Positions 22,101 through 34,299 of a stretch of 64,000 nucleotides of DNA are shown here, in pieces. Below the pieces are notes generated by a model. It had not been told where the DNA came from. It searched no databases and worked only from the letters and a program-made list of their open reading frames with translations. Both the position numbers and the translations under genes were made by a program. The stretch is from Cycas panzhihuaensis (Eukaryota > Cycadophyta): contig CM041465.1 in NCBI GenBank assembly GCA_023213395.1, forward strand, positions 59,279,741 through 59,343,740. Reading direction: 5' to 3'. Each line of letters starts with the position of its first letter. Within the stretch, counting starts at the first letter, position 1.

Positions 22101-23249
22101 TAAAATTAAGAAAAAATAAAAAATATTCAATGGACTTATGGATAACATACCCCTTGATGCATCCTGGCTCTCTAAGTCTAGTGATGGTCTCTGGTCATTA
22201 AAATGGTTCTTTGAATACTTATAGTTATGATTTTAATAATAAAAAATAGCTCTAAATCCTAACTTATACATGTGAAAATGAATTAAAAGAGAACCATTTT
22301 TCTTTATAAAATGGCCCTCTCCTAGTGATTATTAAGTCCCTCATAGCCTTACTTTTTGAAAAGTTCATCTCACATGTCCTTTTTCAGCCTTTTACCCTCT
22401 ATTAATAGGGTAATTACATTGAGATAGATTAAAAAATGGGCCTAAAGATGGACTACCCTTATATTCCACAAAGTCTATTTCTCATCCACATTCTAAATTC
22501 CATGTATGTTTTAGCCCCTAAGCCTCATTCAATTTTAAGAAAGTCTGAAGCACTGCAAATAAGGTTAAACTATAGTAACCATACCTTGAAAAATAAGTGT
22601 TGAAGAGGATAAACTATGACATCCATCCCTCTAAAAGCCCCATTAATATGATGGGCAATCTAGTATCAACTCTAAGTTCAAAATGTGACTATACTATGGT
22701 CTTTTTCAAGCTACCCTATTCTATATCCATAAAACTTTCTTCATCAATTCCACATGCGATAAACTCATCATCTATCTAGCCTTTACTTATAGCTTAGGAA
22801 ATAAGCTAAAGATATTCAAGTTTAACTTCATTCAAGCTTGAAAGCTAAGTTGCCATAATTTATCATCTTACTTTCTATTATTAGTAAGAGATTTTGGTGA
22901 TAAGGGGTTAAATGTTTCATCGTAATTATCCCTTTTTGGCACTATTAGGTTCATATCTTAGTTTATTTTCTTAGGCCACTTATTGGTTGTGGTTCCTCTC
23001 TATTCAATAGATACCACATGGTTAGCATTTTAGTTATTGAATCTATTTTAGTTGATTATTTAATTGTAAAAGGTATGATTAGGATATGGTTAAGCATGTA
23101 TCATTTTATTTAAATCATGAAAGTTAAAGTATTTCTAATTAGATGATTGAACATATGTGATTGTTATGATATTTGTTTACTAATGATTTGTGCTATGATA
23201 TAATTTAATGCTCCTATCTAATGTGGTTTATAAATTACTCCAAGTCTTT
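22101..23249. other. AT-rich non-coding stretch, probably old repeat
   Basis: No reading frame with recognisable similarity. It may be the remaining 3' part of T0, but I found no LTR boundary. Confidence 0.4.
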
Positions 23250-23643
23250 TGTTAGGGATCTAACCCTTAACTTACCTTATCTTATATTCTCTTATATCTT
23301 CTACTTCTTCTCTATTTTATCTTCTCTTATATCTTCTATTTCTTCTACTTCTTCCCTCTTCTTAATATCCCACATGTATAAGTAGAAGGTTGTATAGTGA
23401 TCATTGAGTAATATATATATATTCATGTAATATCCTATATGCATAAGTAGGAGGTTGTGTAGTGAGCATAGAGACATATATATATTTATGTAAACCTTAG
23501 AGTAGGATATCTTAAATGTCATTGTTATTGTATGTAATTGGGAGGTTATCCCCTCAAAGGGTATTACAATACAAGTTCTCTTTTTGGAGTTATTTACATG
23601 TTATATTGGTGTGCAATTATCATTAAGGAGTAGTATCCTACCA
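23250..23643 (+). repeat. 5' LTR of G3
   Basis: 394 bp. CT-rich tandem CTTATATCTTCTA-type units near its start, one more than in the right LTR, plus two diverged AAGTAG(A/G)AGGTTG.GTAGTG segments. Confidence 0.92.
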
Positions 23644-23645
23644 AG

Positions 23646-23657
23646 TGGTATTAGAGC
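23646..23657 (+). other. Primer-binding site of G3 (tRNA-iMet type)
   Basis: TGGTATTAGAGC, two bases after the LTR, one mismatch to the tRNA-iMet complement. Confidence 0.9.
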
Positions 23658-24599
23658 GGTTGATCCTTACTCTTTAGGAGAGTTGAAGGTATTAAATAAT
23701 CAATTTTTTTCCATGAGTTTTTTCTTATTAGTACCTATTCTCATTTAATTTCTACTTAGTCACTTTTTCTTTTTAGGGGTAAGCAACACTGCAATTAGAC
23801 AACTGCCTTAACACTGCCACTAGGCAGTTTTCTTTTACATTTATATAGAGATCCTATGTGGGGTTCTATAAATATCATAAGGATCTATCATTTTGGGCTA
23901 AGCACATTGTAGCTTTTTTGTCCTTTGCATGAAGGACTAGAGATCACACTCCTAAATCAAGCCTTAAATAAAAATCAACTATAAAATTACGCCTCTACAT
24001 ACCTACAGGTATATAGGAGGACCCCTTATATAGGCCTTCCTAGTATAGGTAACCATAGGAAACCTATTGATCATTTGTAACTTGTAATGCACTAGTAAGT
24101 AGTTAGCCTTAGGAAGTTACTCTCCATATACCTTAGAGACAGGGTAATACAATTGTTGAGTAGAGCGTTAGCCTCTATAAGTCGATACTATTTATGATTG
24201 GGATTAGTATATTGGAGGGCCTACAAAACAAACAATCCCATACCTAGTATACCTAATATGTTTATTAGTGGTCTATGTGCACCTAGTTAGTTGGTGAGTC
24301 AATCATCATTAATTTATTATATCTAGTGTGTCTAGCCAGTTTGTTGTCAGTTCATGTATATATAGTTAGTCAACTAGTCAGTGGACCAAAAAAGTAAAAA
24401 AGAAAAAAAAATCATATTGCCTCATTGTAAAACATTAGGAATAACAACCTATAGACACCCCATCAAATCCTTTTCATTCACATTTACCAACTAAGATTCA
24501 ACTTAGGTCTTATGAATAAATGACCTCTAAGATGAACCTTAACTAGACTCAAGATCTTAATGATGTTGTCACATAAATTTGACGAGATATATTATAAAT

Positions 24600-25400
24600 C
24601 CAAACTGACTTTAATGAAAATTTTAAAGTGTAATGCTAGAACTCATAGCCATAAAACCCTTTAAGGAAGAAAAGATTGAATTTGATGATACTACTTATAT
24701 AGATATGGGTCACTTCGCTAAAGAAAATGAAGATAATGATGGTAGGTACTTCTGTCCTAACTTCCTTCCCAAGGTAGAAATCAAGAAGTTTAATGGCATA
24801 GATGTACATACTTGGATTACCTAAATGGAACAATACTTTTCTCATCATCAAGTTCTAGCAGACAAGAAGATCCCTCTTACTTCTCTACACATGGAAACTA
24901 AATCCTACTAATGGTACCCATGGGTTATGAAAATAATTTGTGGGCTTAGTTATCAATGGGAGGGTTTTGTCAAGGATCTTGTAGCTTAATATAATAGTAC
25001 CTGGGATCATGACCACTTTAACTAGTTAGATAAAGTCAAATAAGAGGGGATTGTTTTAGCTTATATAGTAGAATACCAATGTCTCTCTATAATGGTTGAT
25101 TATCTTTGTTAAAATAAATTACTTGAGTTTTACATTGGTGGGTTACGAGATGTCATTAGACATGAGTTGTGAGAATTAAAACCTGATAATATCTCTATAG
25201 CTATCAATTTTACTCGACATATTGAAGCAAAAAATAAGGCATCTCGGCCCCTCCCATGAATATTCCCAAAAAAATGACCATAATTTTAGGTTCCTGGTGT
25301 GTGATGAATGACTTCCCAAGAGATAGATGAGAAATGGTTGAAAGGGTTATTTTTTTATTGTAACTAAAATTGGAATAAAGAATCTAAGTGTCTTGAATGA
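24600..25400 (+). pseudogene. gypsy gag (G3), broken
   Basis: Capsid-like region KKFNGIDVHTWIT followed by a Trp/Tyr-rich block and RHIEAKNKA before the zinc finger. The zinc-finger region at about 25350-25395 reads F-x2-C...N..KESKC, with the first Cys position lost. Stops at Gln and Trp codons are frequent. Confidence 0.7.
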
Positions 25401-26180
25401 TGCTTATTCATCAATGAGGATGACCAAGATGATGAACTAGTAGAGGAAACCTTCTTAGAGCTAGTAAATAATAATAGTAATCCACTTAAGGAGGAAGAAG
25501 AAGATACTGTTATTATATCTATGCATGCCTTTTCTAGAATCAAAGCCCCACAAACACTCAAACTTATTGGGTATATAAAGAAAAGGAGGGTGGTTATCCT
25601 CATAGATTCTGGGAGCAGCCATAATTTTATTAATCAAAAACTTATTGAAGAACTCAACTATTTTGCATATCCTCTTAAAAATTTATAGGTTATGGTGGCT
25701 AATGGAAGGACACTCTCTTGTGGGAGGAAATGCCACAACATCAAGTTATAAATGGGTGACTATTACCTCTCCACTTCCATATATGCCATTCGTATTAAAT
25801 GAGTCAATGTTGTACTAGGGATACAATGACTTAAACCACTAGGGATAATTCAACTAAATATGCAAGAGCTCGTCATCTAATTTACTTTTGAAGGAATTAA
25901 CTATTAATTTAATGGGATCATTCCTCCTCCAACCTAAATTGTTAGCTTACACAATATGGAGAGGCTCATTCAAAAGGGTGGTATAAGAATCATTGTCAAA
26001 TGTTATGCTCTGGAAGGTTAGGAACTTCTAATATAAGGGGACATTCTATAAGATGATGGTATACTAAATGACTTAAAATTGGTACTTCACTGCCACAACT
26101 AGGTCTTTCAGGATATTCTTTAAGGTCTCCCCTAGTACGTGACCAAGATCATAGCATTGACCTAGTAGCTAGAAGTAATC
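25401..26180 (+). pseudogene. gypsy protease and protease-RT linker (G3)
   Basis: After an acidic linker (EEEED), the retropepsin loop VVILIDSGSSHNFINQKLIEEL (about 25588-25653) carries an intact D-S-G-S active site. The downstream linker is broken by stops. Confidence 0.8.
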
Positions 26181-27330
26181 CTCCTTGTATTCAACCATAC
26201 CGATACCCCTACTAGAAAAAGAATGAAATTGAATGACTAGTTCAAGAATTCCTTAATTCTAGCACTATTAGAGAAAGTAAAATTATTTTTTCTGCCCTAG
26301 TGATTTTAGTAAGAAAAAAGGATGGCTCAGTTTACGTGTGTATAAACTATTGTGAACTCAATAATATATGTTAGGTAATGTAACAACAATGGTTAAGAGG
26401 CTAAAATTTTGATAGGTTGGCAATGCGACTTCCCCTTCAAACCTTCCTTGGGGGGTTCCAAGGGGGGTGGGAGCCCCCCTTGGCCAGGGAGGTGTGATAG
26501 CCCCTGACCCAAAATTTTAGCACTAGAAAGTATATTAAATTGTAAAGAGAATCAAGGTCATTCACTCAAAATATCCTAGATTCTATAGTCGAGATTTGTG
26601 CCTTGGATGACCCTCTCATGTAGCCTAATTTAGGGTATTTTTCATTATGTTGATAGTATTCAATGTATTGTGAGGAGTTGGGCGGTTGGTTGTTATTAGT
26701 GTGAGCACTCTGCTACAGGATTATGTACATTTTCTCCATTCTTTAACAATAAAGATCAATACCTTTCTTGTGTGGATGTTTTCTTAGAACATTACTAGGG
26801 TTTTACCACTTTATATTGGGTTTATATGTGATGCTTATCTTTCTTGTTTATTTTATTATTTTATCTATAGTTTTAAGAACTTGCATGTTAAATTTTGGTT
26901 TCGATTCCTGTAACTAGTTGTAAGAATAGTTTAGATCTTGGTGGTTGTTTAAGGGTTGGGACCTTATCTTCTCAACAAGATAACCATCAAGGATAAATTT
27001 CCTATACCAATCATCGATGAACTCTATGGAGCAACATTCTTTACATCATTGGACTTGCGGTCATGATACCATCAAATTAGGATCAAGGCAGAGGATGTTC
27101 ATAAAACTATATTTCGTACACATGAAGGATATTATGAATTTTTAGTCATGCCATTTGGCTTGACTAATGCCTTATCCACCTTTTAAAGACTCATGAACAA
27201 ACTCTTTTGACCTTACTTAAGGAAGTTTATGTTAGTCTTTTCTGATGACATTTTGATCTTCAGTCATACATGGGAAGATCATCTTCAGCATGTTGATAAG
27301 GCATTATAGGTGCTTGTAGATAACCACCTT
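26181..27330 (+). pseudogene. gypsy reverse transcriptase (G3), split by a solo LTR
   Basis: Upstream half: VRKKDGSVYVCINYCELNNI ending at 26368. Downstream half: [46 protein letters not shown] and LVFSDDILIFSHTW, where the usual Y-x-D-D reads F-S-D-D. Removing the solo LTR and one copy of the target duplication restores the frame. Additional stops are scattered. Confidence 0.88.
26369..26977 (+). repeat. Solo LTR of the C1 copia family inside G3 RT
   Basis: 609 bp, TGTTAGGTAATG... ...TTCTCAACA, homologous along its length to the C1 LTR at 8559-9191, including the GC-rich AGCCCCTGACCC block. Flanks ATATA (26364-26368) and AGATA (26978-26982) are a 5 bp duplication with one substitution. No internal sequence remains, so it is the product of LTR-LTR recombination. 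Confidence 0.92.
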
Positions 27331-28030
27331 TATACTAAAAGATTAAAATGTCAATTTGGGCAAACAAAAATAGAATATTTAGGCCATATTATCTCTTAAA
27401 GAGTCAAAGTGAATCCTAAGAAAATTATAGTTATCACAAACTGGCCTAAACCTAAAAACATTAAGGGCCTTCGTGGATTCTTGGGAATCATAGGGTATTA
27501 TCAAAAGTTTGTTTAGGGCTATAGAAGGATTGCTTCTTCTTTAATCAACTTGTTAAAAAAGGATTCCTCTTATTAGAATGATAAGGCCTCTTAAGCATTT
27601 AAACACTTAAAGATGGCTTTAACTACCACACTAGTCCTCGCAACATTAGACTTTACAAAGACCTTCACCATTGAATGTGATGCATTGGGGCAAGGCATTG
27701 GAGCAGTCTTAATATAAGAGGGGAAACCTTTGGCCTTTAAAAGTTGTCATCTTACATCCAAGGAATAAGTCAAATCCACCTATGAGAAGGAGATGTTAGT
27801 AATTCTCCATGTAGTTAGGAAATAACAATAATATTTATTACAAATATATTTCTAAATTAAAGCATACCATGATAGCTTAAAATATTTCCTAGCTTAAAGG
27901 ATGATATCCAAGGAATAATAAAAATGGGTCACCAAAATGCAAGTTTTTTACTTTGAAATCATATATAAAAAGGAAAAGATAATATAACTACTGATGCTTT
28001 GTCTCATAAGGAAGAAGGCTCTACACTATA
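27331..28030 (+). pseudogene. gypsy RT thumb and RNase H (G3)
   Basis: QFGQTKIEYLGHII thumb motif, LRGFLGIIGYY connection, then RNase H with TIECDALGQGIGAVL (Asp) and TYEKEMLVIL (Glu). The third catalytic segment is obscured by mutation. Many TAA/TAG stops. Confidence 0.8.
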
Positions 28031-28199
28031 TTTTATCACCATGGTCAATCCCTCTTGGATAGCGGTTACTATACAAGAATGGGATCATGACCCCTTTATA
28101 AAGTAGATCATTTAAGACCTTCAAGTTGGTGTAGGCCATTCAACCCACTATATATGGTCTGTAGATATTCTTTGGTATAAGAATTAGGTATATATATAC

Positions 28200-29150
28200 C
28201 CTCACTCTAGCCTCAAGGAGCAAATTTTACATGATGCACATGCCTCTCTAATAGTAGGTCACTCAAGGTTTCTATGGGCATACCACTGTTTAAAATAATA
28301 TTTCTTTTGGAAGATCCAAAAAGGAGATGTAAAGATATATGTTTCCTCATGTGAAATTTGTCAACATCATAAGTCAGAAATAGTCAAGTCTCTAAGATTA
28401 TTATAACCCCTTTCCATACTAAATCAATGATGGGAAGAAATTTCTATGGACTTCATCATGGGTCCACCCAAATCAGAAGGAAAGGATGCTATACTTATGG
28501 TTGTTTATAGGCTAATAAATATACTCATTTTTATGGAATTCAAGCCATATATAAGGTAAAGCAAATTACTAAAATCTTTCTATAGGATATACACAGGTTG
28601 CATGGCATGCCCAAATGCATAGTCAATGATTAGGACCCCAAGTTCACTAACAACTTTTGGATGAAACTCTTCCATCTACTTGGTACCAAATTGATAATGA
28701 TCTCATCCTACCATTGACAAATAGATGGTCAAACTAAGGTGGTTAATAAGTGCCTTGAAGGATACCTTCATTGTTATGGTTTAGATAAGCAAAGCTAGTG
28801 GCATCATTGGCTTCCTTTAGCAAAATGGTGGTATAATATTACTTATCATGCATCATCAAGAATGGCTCTATTCCAAGCATTATATGGCTATGAACCACCT
28901 ATAATTAAGAATTATACCATAATCAGTTCTAAGGTTCAAGCAATTGAGGACCACATCCAACAAACAACATAAATTCTTAAGTTACTTAAGAAAATCTGAA
29001 CCTTACACATAATTAAATGAAATAAGAGGTAAATAAAAGGTGAAGTGAACAAGCATTTTAGCCAGGTGATTGGGTATACTTATAGTTACAATTGTATAAG
29101 TAAGCATCTCTCAAACAGGATGTGTAACATAAATTACAACCTTAGTTTTA
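28200..29150 (+). pseudogene. gypsy integrase (G3), broken
   Basis: HHCC finger: HDAHASLIVGH then CEICQHH. First core Asp in EISMDFIMGPP (about 28440). The second in the VND-x-DPKFTNNF block (about 28623). At the Glu position the motif reads GQTKVVN (about 28727), so the catalytic Glu appears replaced by Lys. Frame changes occur. Confidence 0.78.
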
Positions 29151-29321
29151 TGGGCCTTATAAAATTCTCAAGAAGATTAGTGAAGTTGCATATGCCTTGG
29201 ACTTACCACCACCATTAATGATCCATAATATCTTTGATATTTCATGTCTCAAGAGGGTAATTGGGAAATGAGTACAAGTTCAAATAGATTACCTATCTTA
29301 AATGATGAGGGAGAACTTTGA

Positions 29322-29476
29322 CTCATTCCAGAACATATCATTGACTAAAGAATTTGACATCTATGATCTAGGCAAATCATTGAGTATCTCATCAAATGGA
29401 AATAACTTCCATGAGAAGATGTAACCTGAGAGAATGAGCAATTTGTCTAAGATCATCTTGAGATCATCAAGCTTTG
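29322..29476 (+). pseudogene. Chromodomain at the end of G3 pol
   Basis: In one frame: IPEHIID, then SRQIIEYLIKWK, LP-x-EDVT, ENEQFV and DHLEIIKL-stop. This is the chromodomain pattern of plant chromoviruses (aromatic cage partly retained as Y and W). In live elements it directs integration to chromatin marks. Eight in-frame stops, consistent with Trp, Arg and Gln codons mutated. Confidence 0.8.
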
Positions 29477-29492
29477 AGGGCAAAGTTATTTT

Positions 29493-29503
29493 AAGGGGGG
29501 GAC
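29493..29503 (+). other. Polypurine tract of G3
   Basis: AAGGGGGGGA run just before the right LTR. Confidence 0.85.
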
Positions 29504-29505
29504 TT

Positions 29506-29878
29506 TGTTAGGGATCTAACCCCTAATTTACCTTCTCTTATATCTTCTACTGCTTCTCTATTTTATCTTCTCTTATATCTTCTACTTCTTCCCTCTTCTT
29601 AATATCCCACATGTATAAGTAGAAGGTTGTGTAGTGGTCATTGAGCACTATATATATTCATGTAATATCCCACATGCACAAGTAGGAGGTTATGTAGTGA
29701 GCATAAAAGCATATATATATTTATATAATCCTTAGAGTAGGATATCTTAAATGTCATTGTTATTGCATGTAATTGGGAGGTTGCCCCCTCAAAGGGTATT
29801 ATAATACAAGTGCTCTTTTTGGAGTTATTTACATGTTATATTGGTGTGCAATTATCATTAAGGATTGGTATCCTACCA
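29506..29878 (+). repeat. 3' LTR of G3
   Basis: 373 bp, same ends as the left LTR; lacks one CT-rich unit. Confidence 0.92.
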
Positions 29879-32279
29879 TCTTCCCTATTTGATCATTTCT
29901 TTTTCAACATTATCAAGCATTACGATCATCTTTTAGTCTTATTTTGACCACTTTTTAGCATTTTCTTACTGTAATATAGTCTTCATTAAAGCCATTACCA
30001 CTTTTAGAGGGCCCAATAAGTTTGTTTTATTTATTTCTATTTTTTGTTTCTATCTTTTCTGGCTTTCCTATATTATTATATATTTTTTAATACTAAAAAT
30101 GTAACATTATAAATAAAATATGACAACATTCTATGTTTTTCATTTTATTTGTAAAATCATGTTTTTAGTTATTTGTCACTTTTTTTACTGTCATACTTGT
30201 AAATTAAGAAATTGAACATAGTTTTCTCACTTATTTCAATCTAATTTACACCCAAATTTGTAGCCTAGTATCATCCCACCTACCCTAATTGACTCATGAT
30301 TACCTTACCTTCCTCTCTGCAATATTTGATTGAGAAAAGTTAGCTAAAACATGGGCAGAAACCATGGTTTTACTATTCATTTTCCTCCATTTATTTTTCT
30401 ATAAATCCATGTGCTTTTTTAGAGGGAAGGAGAGAGCCTTTGGTGTAACGATGTACTATTGAATTCTTACCAACTCCCCTTATTAGTGACTTGTTACTAT
30501 TTATAGTGAATTGGAGCTCACATTCTTAAAAGATTATAAATTCTTCTAGAAAGATTAGAGGTCTATATTTACATCAATTATTTCTTAGTTCTTAGATTCA
30601 TCCTTCCACCTGTGTATTGTAGTCTTCATCATTCCATTTTTGTTTTTTTTTTTTGTCTATATTATCCCTCCCTTAGTATTTTCTAATATCAAGTCTATCA
30701 TTCTCATGGAGGTTGGAGTTTTTTATAACATGTTGGATAGGAATATAACATCGGTCAATGGCAAATTACACACATCTTTACCAAATTTGAAGTATCTTTA
30801 TTGTAGTTTAGTATTTATTTTAGTAATTAGAATAATTTTAGAGTGGTTTTATTTGGCTTAATCTTTACAAAAATAAGGAGAGTTTTTTCATTACTACTAT
30901 CTTCATTTTCAATCAAAGCTTATTTATTCCTTTTAGTTTATTGAGTGATTTGGCTTAGAGATCAAACTAGTTTTAATCTCCATCTTATTTTGAGGGATTA
31001 AACCGATTTCAATCTATAATTTTAACCATCATTAAGTAAAATCACTTGTTTACCACTTTCCTTATTCATATTCATAATTTACAAAGAGGTTACTTCTAAC
31101 AAAGGGTTAAATAAACCAAGGTAATCCTTTATAAAGAGATGAATGGTAAAAAAGGGTATTTATTGAATACTTAAGCACCTTTACTCTATTCCATAGAGTT
31201 TTGGGAAACTCAAGGTGTTCATTTACCATCAAAATTCCTCTTGTGCATAAAAAATACTATTAAAATTTTGATACAATTTCAAGGTTACATTTAAAGTTTT
31301 TATTTTAAAAGCAATAATTTTAATATCTATGCTATTATTTTTTTGATTAATGGGCTTCATTCTAGAGTAGTGTTAATCAAAGGAAGTTTAATATATTGCT
31401 TTATTGATTCATCATAAGGTATTCATCTTATCCTCATCTCTCATATCTTTTGTTTCTTATCCTTAAGATTATACAAACAAAGAAAAGAAAGAAAAAGAAA
31501 AGGAATGAATATTCACTTACATTACTTGTTTGGTCATTGATTGATCTCTCTTCCTTATTTTCTCATGAAAAGGAAAGATAGGAAATCAATATTTTGGTTT
31601 TGGAATTGAAAGTTGTGATTATATATTTCTTAGAATCTCATCTTCTTTCACTTTCAAGTAAGCAAGTCATAAAAGATTAAAAAAAGGGGATAAGATAGTA
31701 ATTTAGATAGCAATGAAAGAATTTGGAATCTTTTTATACTTGTGTGTTTAGTTTCTTTCTTTCACAATCCATTTAAGAAAGATAAACAAAAGAAAGGAAA
31801 GGAATTATATTCATTTATGCATAATTTGATTGTTTTGTTACATGCATAATTACTTATTACTATTTGCATTCAACTTTAAATTGCATAGTAGACTTGCACA
31901 TAAGTGTGGTTTATTCTTATATGGTTCTCCTAAGATAGATTTTGTCTCTTTGTTTAGGACATACATGATCATATAAGACTTGGAATCCCCAGTGTATAAG
32001 CTTATCCTCTCTTAGAAATAAATACTTCTCATCATAAGGAGTATTTTGATTGATTGGGACTTGACATCCTTAGTGTATAAACTTCTCATTCTTTGAGATT
32101 ATCTTCTTTTTAGTCATATTCTGAATGCTAAAGGAGGTGGCTTACCATTATCCTTTAGGTTGAGAGTGGCTTCCTCTTTCTAACTTCACCTTTAAATATG
32201 CAAACTCATTAGAGTTAGATGCAATCATCTCTGAGTCATTCATCCTCACAAATAGATCATCATAAGATGAGGAAGTCCT
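29879..32279. other. AT-rich non-coding stretch between G3 and C4
   Basis: No supported gene. Contains A/G- and T-rich runs and a diverged 81 bp tandem duplication (GACTTG...GTGTATAA...CTT starting at 31977 and 32058). Parts near 31780-31880 faintly resemble the Tat A leader near 40040-40110, so this may be an old Tat LTR/leader; unproven. Confidence 0.4.
32275..32279. repeat. Target site duplication GTCCT (C4), left
   Basis: Matches 37426-37430 exactly. Confidence 0.93.
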
Positions 32280-32497
32280 TGTTGGGGACAACCTCTGTAG
32301 GAATGAAAGAATCTTGTCTATTAACGCTCAATGTGTACATATATATATAATGAGAAGTTTCAACTGCCTAATAACTATCAAACCTAATGATGACACATGT
32401 CCAACACTTAATTACCTTTCATTAAGGTGGACTTATGTCCTAACATATTTATGTCTTAACACCCTTATGTCCTAAGATAAAATATTATACTCTAACA
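32280..32497 (-). repeat. 3' LTR of C4 (left copy)
   Basis: TGTTGGGGAC... ...CTCTAACA, 218 bp; ATATATATATAA tract near the middle. A purine tract (AAGAGAGGG on the minus strand, 32498-32506) abuts it. Confidence 0.95.
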
Positions 32498-34200
32498 CCC
32501 TCTCTTAATATTTTATCCTTTAGTCCTATTTTGTCTCTTAATATCTGAAACTTTTCTTTTCCTAATGGTTTGGTTAAAATATTCATAATCTGATCATGAG
32601 TTGAATAATAGACAAGGTCTATTTCTTTGTTTTGTACTTTCTCCCTTATAAAGTGATGTTGAACTTCAATGTGTTTTGTTCTAGCATAAAAAACTGGATT
32701 CTTGGTTAGTTTGATTACACTTTGATTATCGCAGAAGATAGAAGTTGCTATCTCTTATCGTACATTTATGTCTTCCAACAATTGTCAAAGCCAGATAGCT
32801 TCGGTAATTGCACTTACTATTGATTTATATTCTACTTCTATTGATGATAAGGCAACTATGGCTTGTTTCTTGGAGCTCTAAGATATTGGTGAACTGCCTA
32901 AGAAGAAACAGTAGTCGCTAGTAGATTTTCTTTGATCTTTTTCACCTACCCAGTCTGAGTCATAAAAGCCTATTAATTGAGGTGGAGAACTCCTTGGAAA
33001 GTTTAATTTCAATTCTATTGTTCCCCTAAGATAGCTTAGAATTCTCTTGGCAGCATTCCAATGTCTTATCTTTGGTTCATGCATGTATCTAGATATTAAA
33101 CTCACAGCGTATGATATATCTGGTCTAGTTGTTGTGAGATAGATAAGACTCCCAACAAGTTGCCTGTACTGTGTTGCATCATAGGAGTGATCTTCTTGAC
33201 TTGAAGTTAAATTACAATTTACTTCCATTGGAGTGGAACAGGGGTTACAATCTTCCATTCTAAATTTAGTTAGAAGATCTTTGATGTATTTACTTTGACA
33301 TATAGTGATCAAGTTGTCTTGTTGTTGAATCTGAATTCCTAAGTAGAAGCTCAAGATCCCAAGATCTGTCATTTTAAACTTGTTTCCCAACTATTCCTTC
33401 ACATCTGCTATGGAGGTTTCATCATCTCCAGTTATGAGCATGTCATCAATATAGATTACTATAATGGTTATTGCTCCATTCTTGTCTTTCTTGTACATGC
33501 TTGAATCTGAACTACATTTTTGAAAACCATTTTTATAGAGATAATTATCTAATTTTGCATACCATGTACAAGGGGCCTGTTTTAATCCATATAGAGCCTT
33601 TTTTAGTCTACAGACTCAATGTTCTTGACCTGCCATATACCCTTCTGGTTGAGATATGTAGACTTCTTCTTTAATATCTCCATTTAAGAAGGCACTTTTG
33701 ACATCTAATTGGTAGATTTTCCAATTTTTACAAGCTGCTATAGCTATGATTGTTCTCATAGTATACATTTTGGCCATTGGAGAAAATGTTTCTTCGTAAT
33801 CTATGCTCGTTGTCTATGTATATCCTTTTGCAACTAACCTGGCTTTATGTTTCTCTATTTTCCCATCTGGACCTCTTTTGATCTTATAGATCCATTTGTA
33901 GCCTACAATTGATTTATCAGAGGGAAGCTTAACTAGCTCCTAGGTCTGATTTTTTATTATTGAATCCATTTCAGAGTCCATAGCGTTTCTCCATTCAACA
34001 TGCTCTTTTACTTCTGTGAAGTGTCGAGGTTTAACACTGCTGATTAGAGCTTTTGGTTTTTTGCTGCTTGTTCTATGAGAGAGAATTTCTCCTTTATTTC
34101 CTTCTAAGGTCTTGAGATGCCATTTTGGTAATTTCTTTTGATTCTCTCCCTCAACCTTTGAAATAGTTTCTAATGTTAACTCTGTGCTTGAGTCATGCAT
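32498..34200 (-). pseudogene. copia RT and RNase H (C4), broken
   Basis: RT catalytic box YIDDMLITGDD near 33430-33460. Then an open 170-codon stretch (33390-32878) with MTDLGILSFYLG, YRQLVGSLIYLTTTRPDISYAV and RILSYLRGT. RNase H: YDSDWVGE (Asp), LSSIEVEY (Glu), FCDNQSVI (Asp), ARTKHIEV. The N-terminal RT lies at about 33550-34010 with stops. Confidence 0.92.
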
Positions 34201-34299
34201 GATATTCTTTGAAGTTTCTTTAGTGATGACACTAGATTCTTCTTCTTTTAGATGACTGCAAGGAGGAATTTGAGTATCTAAGTCCGATCTTCTTCTCTA

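Larger units (their letters stand above)
23250..29878 (+). mobile_element. Ty3/gypsy chromovirus G3 with terminal chromodomain
   Basis: 6629 bp on the + strand. LTRs 394 and 373 bp (TGTTAGGGATC... ...TCCTACCA), PBS two bases after the left LTR, polypurine tract before the right LTR, and gag-protease-RT-RNase H-integrase-chromodomain. Flanks TCTTT (23245-23249) and TCTTC (29879-29883) fit a 5 bp target duplication with one later substitution. The RT is interrupted by a 609 bp solo LTR. Short LTRs and chromodomain suggest a Reina-like chromovirus; clade assignment is inference. Confidence 0.92.

Noticed and set aside
30640-30861. 73-codon ORF between G3 and C4.
   Set aside because: Hydrophobic, AT-driven, no start context or neighbours to support a gene.
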